This document shows, piece after piece, positions 4,651 through 5,468 of a DNA stretch of 5,468 nucleotides (position 1 is its first letter; each line of letters opens with the position of its first letter). The position numbers and the translations under genes were made by a program. The stretch is from positions 1 to 5,468 of the forward strand of contig CALERA010000312.1 in the NCBI GenBank assembly GCA_937908275.1, in the 5' to 3' direction. This DNA is from an uncultured Desulfarculaceae bacterium. GTDB taxonomy: Bacteria > Desulfobacterota > Desulfarculia > Desulfarculales > Desulfarculaceae. Under the pieces are notes generated by a model, which saw only the letters and a list, made by a program, of their open reading frames with translations, had not been told where the DNA came from and did not search any database.

Positions 4651-5289
4651 ATGAGCTATCATCCGCAAGATTTTGACAAGGCCGCGTCCACCTGGGACTT
4701 GAACCCCCGCCGGCTCAAAATGGTGCAGGAGGTGGCCCGGGCCATCGCGGCCGAGGTGAGCTTGAGCCCGGACCTGGAGGTGCTGGATTTCGGCTGCGGC
4801 ACCGGCCTGCTCAGCCTGCACTTGCAGCCCATGGTGGGCCGGATCACCGGGGCCGACACCTCGCCGGGCATGTTGGAGGCCCTGACCGAGAAGGTGAAAA
4901 CCCAGGGCCTCGGCAATGTCGCCACGCTCCTGCTGGACCAGGAGCAAAACGCAGCCCTGCCCGGGGCCTACGACCTGATCGTGAGCAACATGACCTTGCA
5001 CCACGTGGACGATGTGCCGGCCCTGCTGCGCCGCCTGGGCCAGGCCCTCAAACCGGGCGGGTGTCTGTGCCTGACCGACCTGGACCTGGACGAGGGCCAA
5101 TTCCACGAGGACTCCCAGGGCGTGTTCCACGACGGCTTCGACCGGGCCTGGCTGCGCGAGCAATTCGAGCGAGCCGGCTTGGCGGTGCGGAGCCAGCGCA
5201 CCGCGGCCACCATGACCAAGCCCGCCCGCGACGGCGAGGTCCGGGACTTCACGATCTTTCTGACTGCCGGATGCAAACCCGCCCAATAG
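4651..5289 (+). CDS. Class I SAM-dependent methyltransferase
   Basis: A 212-residue cytoplasmic enzyme with a Rossmann-like methyltransferase fold of the Methyltransf_11/25 (UbiE-like) type. Motif I is DFGCGTG at 46-52. The acidic residue ending strand 2, expected to bind the SAM ribose, is Asp69 in GADTSPGML. Strand 4 contains YDLIVSNMTLHHV at 107-119, followed by LKPGGCLCLTDLD at 133-145, the usual strand-5 region. An N-terminal FDKAASTWDLNPRR segment resembles stand-alone methyltransferases whose substrate is not known, and the acceptor cannot be told here. The ATG at 4651 is preferred over the in-frame ATG at 4621 because AAGGGAG lies eight bases before it and the extra ten residues look like leader sequence. 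It follows the gene B terminator and so is probably its own transcription unit. Confidence 0.92.
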   Translation: MSYHPQDFDKAASTWDLNPRRLKMVQEVARAIAAEVSLSPDLEVLDFGCGTGLLSLHLQPMVGRITGADTSPGMLEALTEKVKTQGLGNVATLLLDQEQNAALPGAYDLIVSNMTLHHVDDVPALLRRLGQALKPGGCLCLTDLDLDEGQFHEDSQGVFHDGFDRAWLREQFERAGLAVRSQRTAATMTKPARDGEVRDFTIFLTAGCKPAQ

Positions 5290-5291
5290 CC

Positions 5292-5375
5292 GGGGCTGGA
5301 CCCCACGCTGTGCTCCTGTTTGCGCCGTAAGGACGCCAACCCACGGGCGACAGCCGCGAAAGGTTCAGCCGAACC
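5292..5375 (+). other. Short hairpins downstream of the methyltransferase
   Basis: GGGG-CTGGA-CCCC (5292-5304) directly follows the stop codon, and GGTTC-AGCC-GAACC (5362-5375) lies further on. Neither is followed by a T-tract, so neither is a confident terminator. No gene is seen in 5290-5389. Confidence 0.3.
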
Positions 5376-5389
5376 GGTTTCTCGGTGAT

Positions 5390-5468
5390 GTGCCGGTCTG
5401 CCAATCCTCCGAGGAGCTGGCCCGGGTGGGCGCGGCCCTGGCCGAGTTGGAGCGGGAGGGCCTGGATC
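5390..5468 (+). CDS. Possible start of a further gene, cut by the window end
   Basis: From GTG at 5390 an open frame reads PVCQSSEELARVGAAL and continues past the window end with a helical, charged sequence. Of the 26 codons from 5390, 24 end in G or C, as in the real genes of this window, while codons before it in the same frame do not show this bias. No good ribosome binding site precedes the GTG, and no ATG or TTG start lies upstream in frame within the spacer. The real start could be elsewhere, or this may be a gene remnant. No family is recognisable from so short a piece. Confidence 0.3.
   Translation, partial: MPVCQSSEELARVGAALAELEREGLD

Noticed and set aside
4408..5286. Minus-strand open frame of 292 residues opposite the methyltransferase
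   Set aside because: It mirrors the methyltransferase codons, has no recognisable domain, and spans the terminator and inverted repeat.

Overview
The window is very GC-rich, with strong G/C preference at codon third positions. It carries a hybrid sensor kinase of the type abundant in free-living, environment-sensing bacteria. Gene style suggests a high-GC member of the Desulfobacterota (former Deltaproteobacteria). This is an impression from codon use and protein style; no rRNA or marker gene is present to confirm it.

Layout: (1) 1-953 (+) is the 3' part of a hybrid histidine kinase: end of the DHp domain, complete ATPase domain, C-terminal receiver. (2) 1013-1771 (-) is a compact two-gene operon, convergent with the kinase: a four-TM DUF2975 protein followed by a small YozG-like XRE/HTH_26 regulator. 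Its AT-rich promoter region (about 1782-1890) stands out against the GC-rich background and holds an 11-bp direct repeat spaced 42 bp and a 10-bp palindrome. (3) 1996-4409 (+) is the distinctive part: a tandem duplication of a gene I do not recognise (A, 2171-3049; B, 3516-4400). Each product has a soluble domain of about 190 residues (about 76% identical between copies), a hydrophobic two-helix hairpin whose first helix is almost unrelated between copies, a variable linker and a conserved C-terminal tail. Both genes carry the same upstream element with an ATGT-N11-ACAT dyad. The 466-bp spacer between them is full of strong inverted repeats, the first starting where A/B homology ends. (4) 4454-4484 is an intrinsic terminator after gene B, followed by a separate 10-bp inverted repeat. 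(5) 4651-5289 (+) is a stand-alone class I SAM-dependent methyltransferase. (6) 5290-5468 has small hairpins and perhaps the start of another gene.

How it works together: the DUF2975/XRE pair is a known conserved module in which the small DNA-binding protein probably autoregulates. Genes A and B have the same type of leader element and are probably co-regulated, each from its own leader. No sequence evidence ties the kinase or methyltransferase to A/B. The best candidate for undescribed biology is the A/B pair with its leader elements and structured spacer.
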